A stretch of DNA of 32,500 bases from Anaeromyces robustus. Lineage: Eukaryota; Neocallimastigomycota; Neocallimastigomycetes; Neocallimastigales; Neocallimastigaceae. Below are positions 1-8,418 of this stretch, piece by piece. The stretch is taken from assembly GCA_002104895.1 (NCBI GenBank), contig MCFG01000147.1, forward strand, positions 7,501 through 40,000. The letters are read 5' to 3'. Under the pieces are notes generated by a model. That model searched no databases. It had not been told where the DNA came from and saw only the letters and a program-made list of their open reading frames with translations. The position numbers and the translations under genes are program-made. The stretch's first letter is position 1. Every line of letters starts with the position of its first letter.

Positions 1-567
1 CAAATTATTAAAACTTGTGGATGGGCTTCAGTTGTTATTGTTTTATTAACTTCTTTTACCTTTTTTGGTATTGAAGCTATAAGTTCAGAAATTGAAAATC
101 CATTTGGTGGTGATGAAAATGATTTAAAATTAGAAATCTTTTGTAAACAAATTAATGATGAAATTAATAATATGATGAATTATTTCCCATCTTCTACTGC
201 ATTACTTGATTGGTTAGAATGTGAAGATATTGAAAATAATATTACTACTACTGAAGATAGTGATAATAATTCTAGTAGTAGTAATACTTTAATTAATGGA
301 GATCAAGATACTTCTTCACGTTCACGTTCAATATCAAGTCGTTCATCAAGTATACCTAATATTATTCGTCATAGTTCTTCAAAAATTACTGGAAGTTTTC
401 CATTTTTAAGAAAAAAACGTCATCCTAATTATAATCATAATAATAATAATAATAATAATAATTATAAATATGATGATGAACAAAGATTAAATGAAGGAGA
501 AAGTAGTAATCAAACAAATTATGGTACTTGTAGTAATGATCATATTGAAATTATTTGTAATAAATAA
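1..567 (+). CDS. Bestrophin-like (RFP-TM/UPF0187) anion channel, C-terminal part
   Basis: The frame is open from the window's first base to the TAA at 565-567 (188 residues), so the 5' part lies outside. It opens with the end of a transmembrane helix (VVIVLLTSFTFFG), followed directly by IEAISSEIENPFGGDENDL and then a short segment containing FCKQINDEINNM. The E-I-E-x-PFG-x-D-x-NDL signature after the last helix is the hallmark of the bestrophin / UPF0187 chloride-channel family (Pfam Bestrophin). Members form pentameric anion channels, in fungi usually in the plasma membrane or an organelle membrane. The remaining ~125 residues are a polar tail rich in S, N and R, with an RSRSISSRSSS stretch and an N8 run encoded by AAT. 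It looks disordered and could be phosphorylated. The tail is not part of the conserved family core. The family call is good; ion selectivity and location are inference. Confidence 0.8.
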   Translation, partial: QIIKTCGWASVVIVLLTSFTFFGIEAISSEIENPFGGDENDLKLEIFCKQINDEINNMMNYFPSSTALLDWLECEDIENNITTTEDSDNNSSSSNTLINGDQDTSSRSRSISSRSSSIPNIIRHSSSKITGSFPFLRKKRHPNYNHNNNNNNNNYKYDDEQRLNEGESSNQTNYGTCSNDHIEIICNK

Positions 568-600
568 TGAAAAATAAAATAAAAAAAAAAGTTAATATAA

Positions 601-636
<36 letters not shown>

Positions 637-1169
637 TAAATATATTACTATTATATTATTTTTCAATCATCAAAATAATAATTTATTTTTTCTCATATTT
701 TCTTTTTTATTATTATACTGTTGTATATAAATATATAATAATAAAAATCTATTAGTATATGAGATTAATATTTTTTATTTTAAATATTATATAACATTTA
801 AAATCTCAAATAAAAAACTTAGAGTAATATAAATAAATATATAAATTAATAAAGATAAAATATATACATTATTTATAATATATAAAAGAATTTCTGAAAT
901 ATTAAAAAAAAAATTTATATATGTTTAAAGTATAATTGGTACCTTTATAATTATATTAAACAAGTGAGCAACAACATTTAATGAAAAAATTATGGTCTAA
1001 TGATATTTACTTCATAATTTAATTATTTAACTTTGAAGAGTACTTTAATTTTTTCTTTTTTTTTTTTTTTTCTTTTTTTTTAAATTTATTTAAACATTTA
1101 ATATTATTTTTTTTTTCATCCTTTTTTTTATTTATAGTTATTTATGTTAGTTGATTGTAAAATAACCAT
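568..1169. other. Convergent intergenic region, no gene seen
   Basis: This is the shared 3' flank of two convergent genes. It holds an AAT microsatellite at about 602-638, A/T homopolymers, and a T-rich stretch around 1050-1130 next to the stop of the minus-strand gene. AATAAA-like hexamers occur in several places but are too frequent in this base composition to assign. No ORF, tRNA-like fold or conserved element is recognisable. Confidence 0.6.
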
Positions 1170-1892
1170 TCAAATCAATATTCTTTTAATGGCAACAATA
1201 ATAAATGGCATATACATAAAAATTAAATTTAATCTTTGCCATAATCCTTCATTGTTAATTATTGAATTAGAAAATTCAGGTTTATCGGACATTACAAATA
1301 AAACGAAGAAAATTAAAGATATAATAAAAAAAACAATACTTAAAATACCTATAGTGATTTCTTTATTTTTGAAAGAAAGAATTGCAATTAATATAGGGGA
1401 AAATAAGAAAACCATAAAACCTAAAACTGAACCTGCACCATGAATTTTTGAAGCTGTGGTAATTTCATCTTTTGATTCATTAACACTAAAAAAGCAAGTA
1501 AATATACATGCACCAATTGCAAATATTGCAACAAATGTAATTAATGTATAGGTAATACCACTTGATATAGAATGATAAACCTTATATAATATTGGTATTC
1601 CCAACAAAAATAAAATTCCTTCTATGAACATCCATAAATTAAATGGTAATTTTACAGGGCTTTTAGGATTACCCAATGCACTGATTGACATTTTCATAAT
1701 ATTGTATTCTTTGTAAAATAAAGGAAGCAATAATGAGATAATTATATCTCCAAACATTGCAATAAGCAAATAATACCAACCATATTTATATATTATAGAA
1801 CTATTATTAGATTTTTCATCAACAGAAAAAGATAAAACATTCCATACTAAAATATTAAAAATAAAAATATAATATAAATTCTTGGAAAACAT
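1170..1892 (-). CDS. DUF998 family multi-pass membrane protein
   Basis: The protein has 240 residues. I start it at the first ATG (1892-1890); upstream in-frame codons would need a TTG start, and this ATG follows an A-rich leader typical of fungi. An N-terminal hydrophobic stretch (YYIFIFNILVWNVLSF) may be a signal or anchor and is extra to the bacterial proteins. The core then shows about six hydrophobic segments and the motifs SISALGNPKSPV, FNLWMFIEGILFLLGIP, CFFSVNESKDEITTASKIHG, VMSDKPEF and EGLWQRL. SALGNP-x-SP, the S-x-N-E/E-x-K and K-x-HG segments, and EGLWQRL are characteristic of DUF998 (Pfam PF06197), a family of unknown function common in Firmicutes and Actinobacteria. The gene has no intron and converges on the bestrophin-like gene. 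Acquisition from rumen bacteria, frequent in anaerobic fungi, is a reasonable inference but unproven. No function is assigned. Confidence 0.8.
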   Translation of the reverse strand: MFSKNLYYIFIFNILVWNVLSFSVDEKSNNSSIIYKYGWYYLLIAMFGDIIISLLLPLFYKEYNIMKMSISALGNPKSPVKLPFNLWMFIEGILFLLGIPILYKVYHSISSGITYTLITFVAIFAIGACIFTCFFSVNESKDEITTASKIHGAGSVLGFMVFLFSPILIAILSFKNKEITIGILSIVFFIISLIFFVLFVMSDKPEFSNSIINNEGLWQRLNLIFMYMPFIIVAIKRILI

Positions 1893-2245
1893 TTTTTTTA
1901 TTATTATTATTCTTATGTTTAAATTTAAAATAATAAACAAAAATTTGAAATTGAAATCTAAATTTTAAAATATTTAAAATTTTTTAAATTTTATATATAT
2001 ATATAATTAAATATTTTATGAATTTTCTATTTTCTATTCCGTTTTTTTTTTTTTTTTTTTTTATTCTTTAATATAGATAAATGGATAGTAAATCATTAAA
2101 AAAAAAAAAAGAATTTTTTTAATTAATTATATTAAATTAAATTATTATATTTGCTGTGAATATAGCACGTGATATATTAATATAATCATTTTTTATAAAA
2201 GGATATATAAAAAATATACTTCTTATAATTTGAAAAAAAAAAAAT

Positions 2246-2405
2246 TATAAATAGTTTAACCACTCTAATGATAAGATTTTTATAAGAATGAATATCAAAT
2301 TTATATTTTACTACATTATTATGGTGATATTTATTATTACATTTTTTTTTATAAAAAAAATGTAATAAGTATCATCATAAATACTGTCTTATAAACTATA
2401 TATAT
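2246..2405. repeat. Imperfect inverted repeat (MITE-like foldback)
   Basis: The core hairpin pairs 2321-2350 (ATGGTGATA...ATTATTACA) with 2361-2378 (TGTAATAAGTATCATCAT) across a T/A-rich loop, with small internal gaps. Outer arms also pair loosely: TATAAATAGTTT near 2246-2257 with AAACTATATATA near 2394-2405, and TTTATAAG with CTTATAAA. The nested symmetry resembles a decayed foldback element, but A/T composition makes chance pairing easy. Confidence 0.4.
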
Positions 2406-2775
2406 TTTGTTCTAATTTTTTTTTATATAATTATATAATATTGAATAAAGTAATTCTAAATAACTTTATTAACATATATAATAAAATATAAAAATAATAA
2501 AGTTATTTTATATTATTTTGCCATAAAAGGAAATTATTATATAGTGAAAATATAAAGTTTCTTAATTATTTATATTTAGAAAAAAGAAAAGAAATCATTT
2601 ATTTTTTTTTTTTTTTTTTTTTTTTTGAACATTTTTATTTATTTATCACTCACATTAAATTTATTATTATTATTAATTATTATTATATTATTACAATGTT
2701 TCCAATTTATCCTACTATTGTTGTTACCATAATATCATTATAATAATAATAATAATAATAATTAATAATAATAAT

Positions 2776-2830
2776 TAAGTAATAATAATAATTAAGTAAT
2801 AATAATAATTAAGTAATAATAATAAATAAA
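2776..2830. repeat. 17-bp tandem repeat (AATAATAATAATTAAGT)
   Basis: Three consecutive copies of a unit reading TAATAATAATAATTAAG are followed by degenerate copies to about 2865. It is a minisatellite built on an AAT microsatellite. Confidence 0.7.
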
Positions 2831-4060
2831 TAATAATAAATAGTTAAGTAATAATAGACATTTTTATAATAGTATAATTATAATAATATTTAGTAATATT
2901 GAAAATGTTTAAAATGAAGTTAAAATACATTTAATAATATATAATAATATAATTTAATTATATTTTAAAATATATTAAATTTTTTTTTTTTTTTATTTAA
3001 ATTAAATGATTGACTTTAACTAAATAATTTTGATTTTTAGTATTGTTTGGTTTAAATGATTTATTACATCATTTTTACTTTTTTTTTTTTTATTCATTGT
3101 TTTAGTAACCTTTTTTTTTTTAAGGTTTTAATTTAATATTGTTTTAATATTATTATTAAATATTTAATAATTATTAGAGTTTGTGTAACGTCATATTATA
3201 ACCATATTTTAAGAGAAAATTATCATTTTCCATCTAGTATTTTTCTTTTTTTAAATTAATTATGTTTAACATTTAATGTTTTATGTTTTATTTTATTTTA
3301 TTTTTTTTTTTATTTTTTATTTTTATAAATTATTTTTTAAAATAATTATTTCCAATGTAGTAGTAAAAAATAAATACTTTTTTTTTATTATTACAAAAGA
3401 TGTGGATAATACTTGTTAAATTTCCAATATTGAATATAAATGATAATTAAATCTAAATAAATATCAATTATAATTTTTTAAAGATAAACTTTAATAAATA
3501 ATATAAAAATGATTTAATGAAACACAAATATTAAATAAATAACAACCACAACATCCATAAAATAAAAATAATTATAAAACATAAACATAAATATAAACAT
3601 AAACATAAACATACTTTTTTATCAATAAAACATTTATAATGTAATGTTTATATTATTTATAACTACACAAATAAATAATAAAAAAAGTAATGGATTATTA
3701 TAATATTTTATAAAAAATATTATAAATATTTTTTAAACTTTTTTATCTTTAATCTTTTATTTCATTTTTTTTTTTTTTTTTGTAAATACATTTTTTTTTT
3801 TTTATTTTTATTTTCTTTTATCACAATAAAGAAAACTTGTTTTCATAGTTTTTGTTTCTTTCTTTTATTTTACATTTATTTTTTTTTTTTTTTCAATTAT
3901 ATATAATTTAGTTTTCACATTAATTTTATATTTATTAATTTTTATCATATAATTAATGCTTTATTATATTTTATTATTAAATTTGAATAAAAAGATATTA
4001 TAAAATAAGAAAAGAATTATTTCTTTATATATATATATATAATATATTTTTATATCCAAT

Positions 4061-4591
4061 TTATTCATTCTTCAATAAACATTCAAGGTAATTAATATAT
4101 GAAAGATTTGTTAAGACTTCTGGTAATTCTGTATTTTTCATTTTATTAATAACCTTTTTTATATATCTTTCATCAGTAGTATGATAAGCCTTTCTAAAAC
4201 ATTTTAATTCATCTTTATCTAAATCAGAATCTTTATTACATTGGCATGGACAAGGAGCTCTAACACAGACACAACAAATATTATTAGGGATAATATTTGG
4301 ATCAATTAAATAAGGATTCATTTTTTTATTTTTATTTACTTTATTAATTGCTTCTTTCATAAATGATTTAATAAATAAAGAATCATTTATATCAAAATCT
4401 GGATCATTTTTAATCATATTTATATCATTAATAACATATTCAGTTGGGATTCTTAAACTTTCGGCAAATACAGTCCAGGTTGATAATAATTGATCAATAT
4501 CTTCTTCAGTAAATTTTTCATTTATAATAGCTTTACCAAATACACTATAAGCTAATACAATAATGGCAAATAATAATTTCAATAATTTCAT
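4061..4591 (-). CDS. Small secreted cysteine-containing protein, function unknown
   Basis: The protein has 176 residues from the first ATG (4591-4589). Upstream in-frame codons are all Lys/Glu with only a TTG, and the AAAAAGAAAG leader fits an mRNA 5' end. It begins with a signal peptide (MKLLKLLFAIIVLAYSVFG, cleavage probably near GKA). The mature part is acidic-basic mixed and mostly helical in character, with EKFTEEDIDQLLSTW near its start. A central cluster, ICCVCVRAPCPCQC, has six Cys in fourteen residues. It is followed by an acidic KDSDLDKDEL stretch and two more Cys (KCF, ECL) towards the end. The eight cysteines could form four disulfides or bind metal. I recognise no family: it is not a dockerin (wrong Cys and Trp pattern), and the acidic loop does not fit an EF-hand. 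It is intronless and isolated by more than 1 kb on each side. Confidence 0.7.
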   Translation of the reverse strand: MKLLKLLFAIIVLAYSVFGKAIINEKFTEEDIDQLLSTWTVFAESLRIPTEYVINDINMIKNDPDFDINDSLFIKSFMKEAINKVNKNKKMNPYLIDPNIIPNNICCVCVRAPCPCQCNKDSDLDKDELKCFRKAYHTTDERYIKKVINKMKNTELPEVLTNLSYINYLECLLKNE

Positions 4592-5273
4592 TTTTTTTTC
4601 TTTTTCTTTCTTTTTTTTCAAAAAAAAATTATTATATATAAATAAAAAACAAATCCTTTTTTTTTTTTTTTTTTTTATTTTTTTCTTTATTTATTTATAA
4701 AAATTTAAAGAAATAAAAATATGAAAAAAACTTAACATATTTATACTTTTTTTATATATAATAATAAATAATTATAATAGTTAAAATTTTCTTTTTAATA
4801 TTTTTTTTATTAAAAAAAAATTAAACAATAAATAACAAAATCTTTTTTTGTTATTATAATATTAAGTTATCAACTTTCTATTAATAATTTAATATTTTGA
4901 AAATTTTGTGGTCAACATAAATATGAAATCTATTATAGATTACCATAAATAAAACCACAACACACAAGTAATAAATGTATATTTGAGAAAAACTAATTAA
5001 AAGTAATTAAAAATGATAAAATGATAATAATAACGATATGCTACAAGTACCGTTATAATATAATAGTTATGATTATTAACAATTATGATAGAAAAATAAA
5101 ATGATATATAAAAATGATATGAAGTAATAATACATAAAACCTTAAAAATTGTAATTTTATATTTTATTTTATTTTATTTTATTTTATTTTATTTTATTTT
5201 ATGAACATTTTAATTTATGTAGAGATTTTATTAATCTTTTATGAGAATAATAATTGTTATTATTGTTTTTTTT

Positions 5274-5305
<32 letters not shown>

Positions 5306-5508
5306 GTTGTGTTTTTTTTTTTTTTTTATTTATTTATTTATTTAATTAAAAATAATTTAATATATAAAATGTATGATTTAGAATAATTTAATTAAATATA
5401 TTAATAAATAACAATAATAAAAAATAAATAACAAATAACAATAATAATAAAAGATAAAAAATAAATAAATAAATACATTATATATAAATAAATAAATAAA
5501 TAAATAAA
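4592..5508. other. Intergenic, poly(T) and simple repeats
   Basis: This is the upstream flank of the secreted-protein gene, so its promoter lies in the left part. It holds a T run near 4659-4676, a weak inverted pair TTGTGGT (about 4905) / ACCACAA (about 4953), an (ATTTT)n pentanucleotide array at about 5153-5202, long T runs at 5265-5327 and an (AAAT)n array ending near 5507. No coding signal is seen; apparent frames here are homopolymer artefacts. Confidence 0.6.
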
Positions 5509-5509
5509 A

Positions 5510-5825
<316 letters not shown>

Positions 5826-5840
5826 GATTAAGAGTCTCAT
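5826..5840 (+). other. Primer-binding site complementary to the tRNA-Lys(CUU) anticodon arm
   Basis: GATTAAGAGTCTCAT begins at the first base after the 5' LTR. Its reverse complement, ATGAGACTCTTAATC, matches base 26, the 5' anticodon stem, the whole anticodon loop (CU-CUU-AA) and the first 3' stem bases of eukaryotic tRNA-Lys(CUU), as I know it from vertebrate tRNAs. The implied primer 3' end would be near tRNA position 39-40, the same place as the half-tRNA-iMet primer of Drosophila copia. A 6-bp hairpin (AGAGTC / GACTCT, 5831-5847) overlaps the site. Confidence 0.7.
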
Positions 5841-6298
5841 CGACTCTAAAAGAGATTCTTTGAAGATAGAATTTCGTACCGGACAAAGAATATTATGTCA
5901 ACATGGAAATGATCTAAGTATTGTGTTTATTGAAAAATTTAAATTATGATGAGTTGCCATTATGTTAGCTTTATAGAGAATTAATCTTGATCTACATTGA
6001 AGATGAGTGATCTAAAATTTTAAAAATGGAAAATCGCATCAAATATTTAATATTATTATAAAATAAAACCCCCTAAAGAAACTAAAAAAAAGTATAATAC
6101 TAAAATAAAATAATTAAGAATAAAAGGCTTAAATTACGCGTTAAAGGTTTGGAAGAAACACGTGTAAACAAATAAATTTGAGACTCTTAATAGGAAATTA
6201 AATCATTAATTGATAAATAAATATAACTTTTGAATATTAAAGGCTATTTTTATATATATAAAGGTTATTTTTCTACAAAAATAATAAAATTTAAAATT

Positions 6299-6475
6299 AA
6301 ATATGTTAGGACGTAAAAACTAGTGAGTTAATCCATGAGTTGTCAAGAGTACGTAAAACCAAATATGTTAGGACGTAAAAACCAGTGAGTTAATCCATGA
6401 GTTGTCAAGAGTACGTAAAACCAAAGAGGTAAACCATGAGTTGTCAAGATTTTAAGGCGTGAATCCCAGTGAGGT
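6299..6475 (+). repeat. 62-bp tandem repeat inside the retroelement
   Basis: Two adjacent 62-bp units (6299-6360 and 6361-6422) differ by a single base (ACTAGTGAG versus ACCAGTGAG). They are followed by a diverged partial unit to about 6475 that keeps CCATGAGTTGTCAAG and CCAGTGAG. It is the most GC-rich part of the element. It could be an RNA structural or packaging element; that role is inference. Confidence 0.85.
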
Positions 6476-6768
6476 TGCCAAAATATAATATAGGATGGTA
6501 CAAATAAGTAACCAATCCATAAATAATTTAAATATAGTTTATTTACCCATAAATAAATATGGTTTTAGGATATTTCGCCACAAAAATATCATAGGGTAAT
6601 AATATAGTTTATTAAAATAAATTAAGCTAGTATATACATAAGTGTATATAATTACAATTAATGAAAATAGATTTATAGTATATAAAATATTAGTATATAA
6701 TATAAAATAGTATTTAGTACACATATTCACCAGTAAACCAAATTATCTCTTACAGAATAATTAGGTTT

Positions 6769-6777
6769 AGGGGGGAG
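6769..6777 (+). other. Polypurine tract
   Basis: AGGGGGGAG ends one base before the 3' LTR and is the longest G run in this part of the window. This is the standard position for the plus-strand DNA primer of LTR retroelements. Confidence 0.88.
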
Positions 6778-6962
6778 TGTTAGAATATGTGAAATATATG
6801 TTAAATGTATTAAAATGTATTGTATTAGATTTAATGTATGAGCCACATTGTATGAATATAAAAGCATGTAATTTATAAAATTTAGATATTTGTAACTCTT
6901 TATCATAAAAATATATTAATAAAGTTGACATAATATTAAACCCAATTAACTGACTGTTAATA
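6778..6962 (+). repeat. 3' LTR (185 bp)
   Basis: It is an exact copy of the 5' LTR, preceded by the polypurine tract and followed by ATTAT and the resumed ATT microsatellite (to about 7005). Confidence 0.93.
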
Positions 6963-7006
<44 letters not shown>

Positions 7007-7395
7007 CATTATTGTAATTATTGTATATTCATACAATAATAATGATTGTATGAATGTACATACTATAATAACAATGTTTCCCAGATTTTATTGGTATTTG
7101 TAGATAAACCAGTAAGAAATGTTTTAATTTATTCTAACTACAAAAAAAAAAAAAAATTTTTTTTGTAACTAGTTTTGTTTTTTGTTTTTTGTTTTTTGTT
7201 TTTTGTTTTTTATTTTTTGTTTTTTTTCAATGACTAAAATATATTACATATATATTATAATTATAATAGATATATGTAAATAGAATAATTTTATTTATTT
7301 ATAATAGAGAATATTTTAAAATAATAAAATTCTTGTAACAAATTTTTTTTTATAATTAATAATTAATAAAAGATAATTAATAATAATAACAATAG

Positions 7396-7435
<40 letters not shown>

Positions 7436-7556
7436 AACGTATTAAAATATAATATATAATATCATTTCAAATAATAATGTATCAATAAAATAATATTTTA
7501 TTTATTGGTTAATATTCATTATTATTTATAAATATTATTTTAAAGTAATGATATTG

Positions 7557-7598
7557 TATTAAATATTTCTTAATTATTAAATTAAGAAATATTTAATA
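7557..7598. repeat. Perfect 19-bp palindrome
   Basis: TATTAAATATTTCTTAATT at 7557-7575 is exactly reverse-complemented at 7580-7598 with a 4-base loop. As RNA it would be a strong hairpin, but no T-tract or gene adjoins it, so no terminator or RNA role can be assigned. Confidence 0.75.
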
Positions 7599-7638
7599 TT
7601 GTTTATATATAAAAATTCTTTTAGAATAATAAAAAAAA

Positions 7639-7758
7639 GTCTTTTTCCATTACATGCTTATATATTAATACATTATAATAAATACATTGCATTCAAATGT
7701 ATTTAATATAAGGTATTCTATCAATAAAATTTATATTTATTAATATTAATGGAAAAAC
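7639..7758. repeat. 120-bp imperfect foldback
   Basis: The ends GTCTTTTTCCATTA (7639-7652) and TAATGGAAAAAC (7747-7758) pair. So do the inner arms AATACATTATAATAAATACATT and AAATGTATTTAATATAAGGTATT around a short loop near 7690. The nested arms resemble a decayed foldback/MITE. No clear target duplication was found. Confidence 0.5.
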
Positions 7759-8211
7759 AATATAAAGGTTAATTTTTTATATGTTTAAAGGGTTAGGTTT
7801 ATATATATATTTAAATGTTAAGCAAATAAAAAAATAACATATTATATATAACTGTGTATTTTGTTATATGAGAAAAGTTTATAAATAGGCTCATTTTAAA
7901 TATGAATATAAGAAGCGCACAATCAATTAAGGGTTTTTGAATAACATTTAACATTTGGATCTAGATATGAATAACTATAATAAATTGTAATTAATACAAG
8001 AAATTATATAAATGTGCTTGTTTAATAATGAGTAATATAATTTTTTAATAATCTTTTAACATTTTAATTATATTTCATTTTTGTTTACATTAAAATTAAC
8101 TTTGATTTATTGTAAGTTCATATAAACAAAAGTTATCTTTTTTTTTTATATTTAATCAAATCAAATTAATAATATCATTGTTATTATCATTAATGAAAAA
8201 AATCCACCATT

Positions 8212-8418
8212 TAATATATATATAGTATATATATAAAAAGTATAGTATATATATAAAAATATATAAATTTTTTAAAATAACTTTTTTATATATATACTAT
8301 ATATTATACTTTTTATATATTTTTATATATATATATTATACTTTTTATATTTTTATATATTCATATATATATACTATACTTTTTATATATTTATATATAT
8401 ATACTATACTTTTTATAA
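8212..8418. repeat. Inverted and tandem TA-rich repeat cluster
   Basis: Two left units containing TATAAAAAGTATAGTATATA face about four right units containing TATACTATACTTTTTATATA in reverse orientation. The array can fold into several registers of a long hairpin. It is a TA-rich minisatellite with no detectable coding content. Confidence 0.7.

Larger units (their letters stand above)
1893..4060. other. Gene-poor intergenic DNA
   Basis: This 2.2-kb stretch has no frame with coding character. It holds long T and A runs, an imperfect foldback at 2246-2405, a 17-bp tandem repeat near 2776-2830, ATT/AAT microsatellite patches, and a short (ACATAA) hexamer repeat near 3578-3614. It contains the 5' flank of the minus-strand DUF998 gene on the left and the 3' flank of the minus-strand secreted-protein gene on the right. 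No RNA gene was recognised. Confidence 0.6.

Noticed and set aside
1144-1443. Plus-strand 99-codon frame
   Set aside because: It is antisense to the DUF998 gene, which has clear family motifs.
4200-4270. EF-hand or dockerin in the secreted Cys protein
   Set aside because: The acidic stretch KDSDLDKDEL does not give the 12-residue EF-loop spacing, and the dockerin Cys/Trp/Tyr pattern is absent.
5201-5386. Phe-rich plus-strand frame
   Set aside because: It is a poly(T) run; open frames in T or A homopolymers carry no coding evidence.
6539-6730. Minus-strand frame inside the retroelement interior
   Set aside because: It is Tyr/Ile-rich AT-composition noise. No gag or pol motif is present, and it is antisense to the element.
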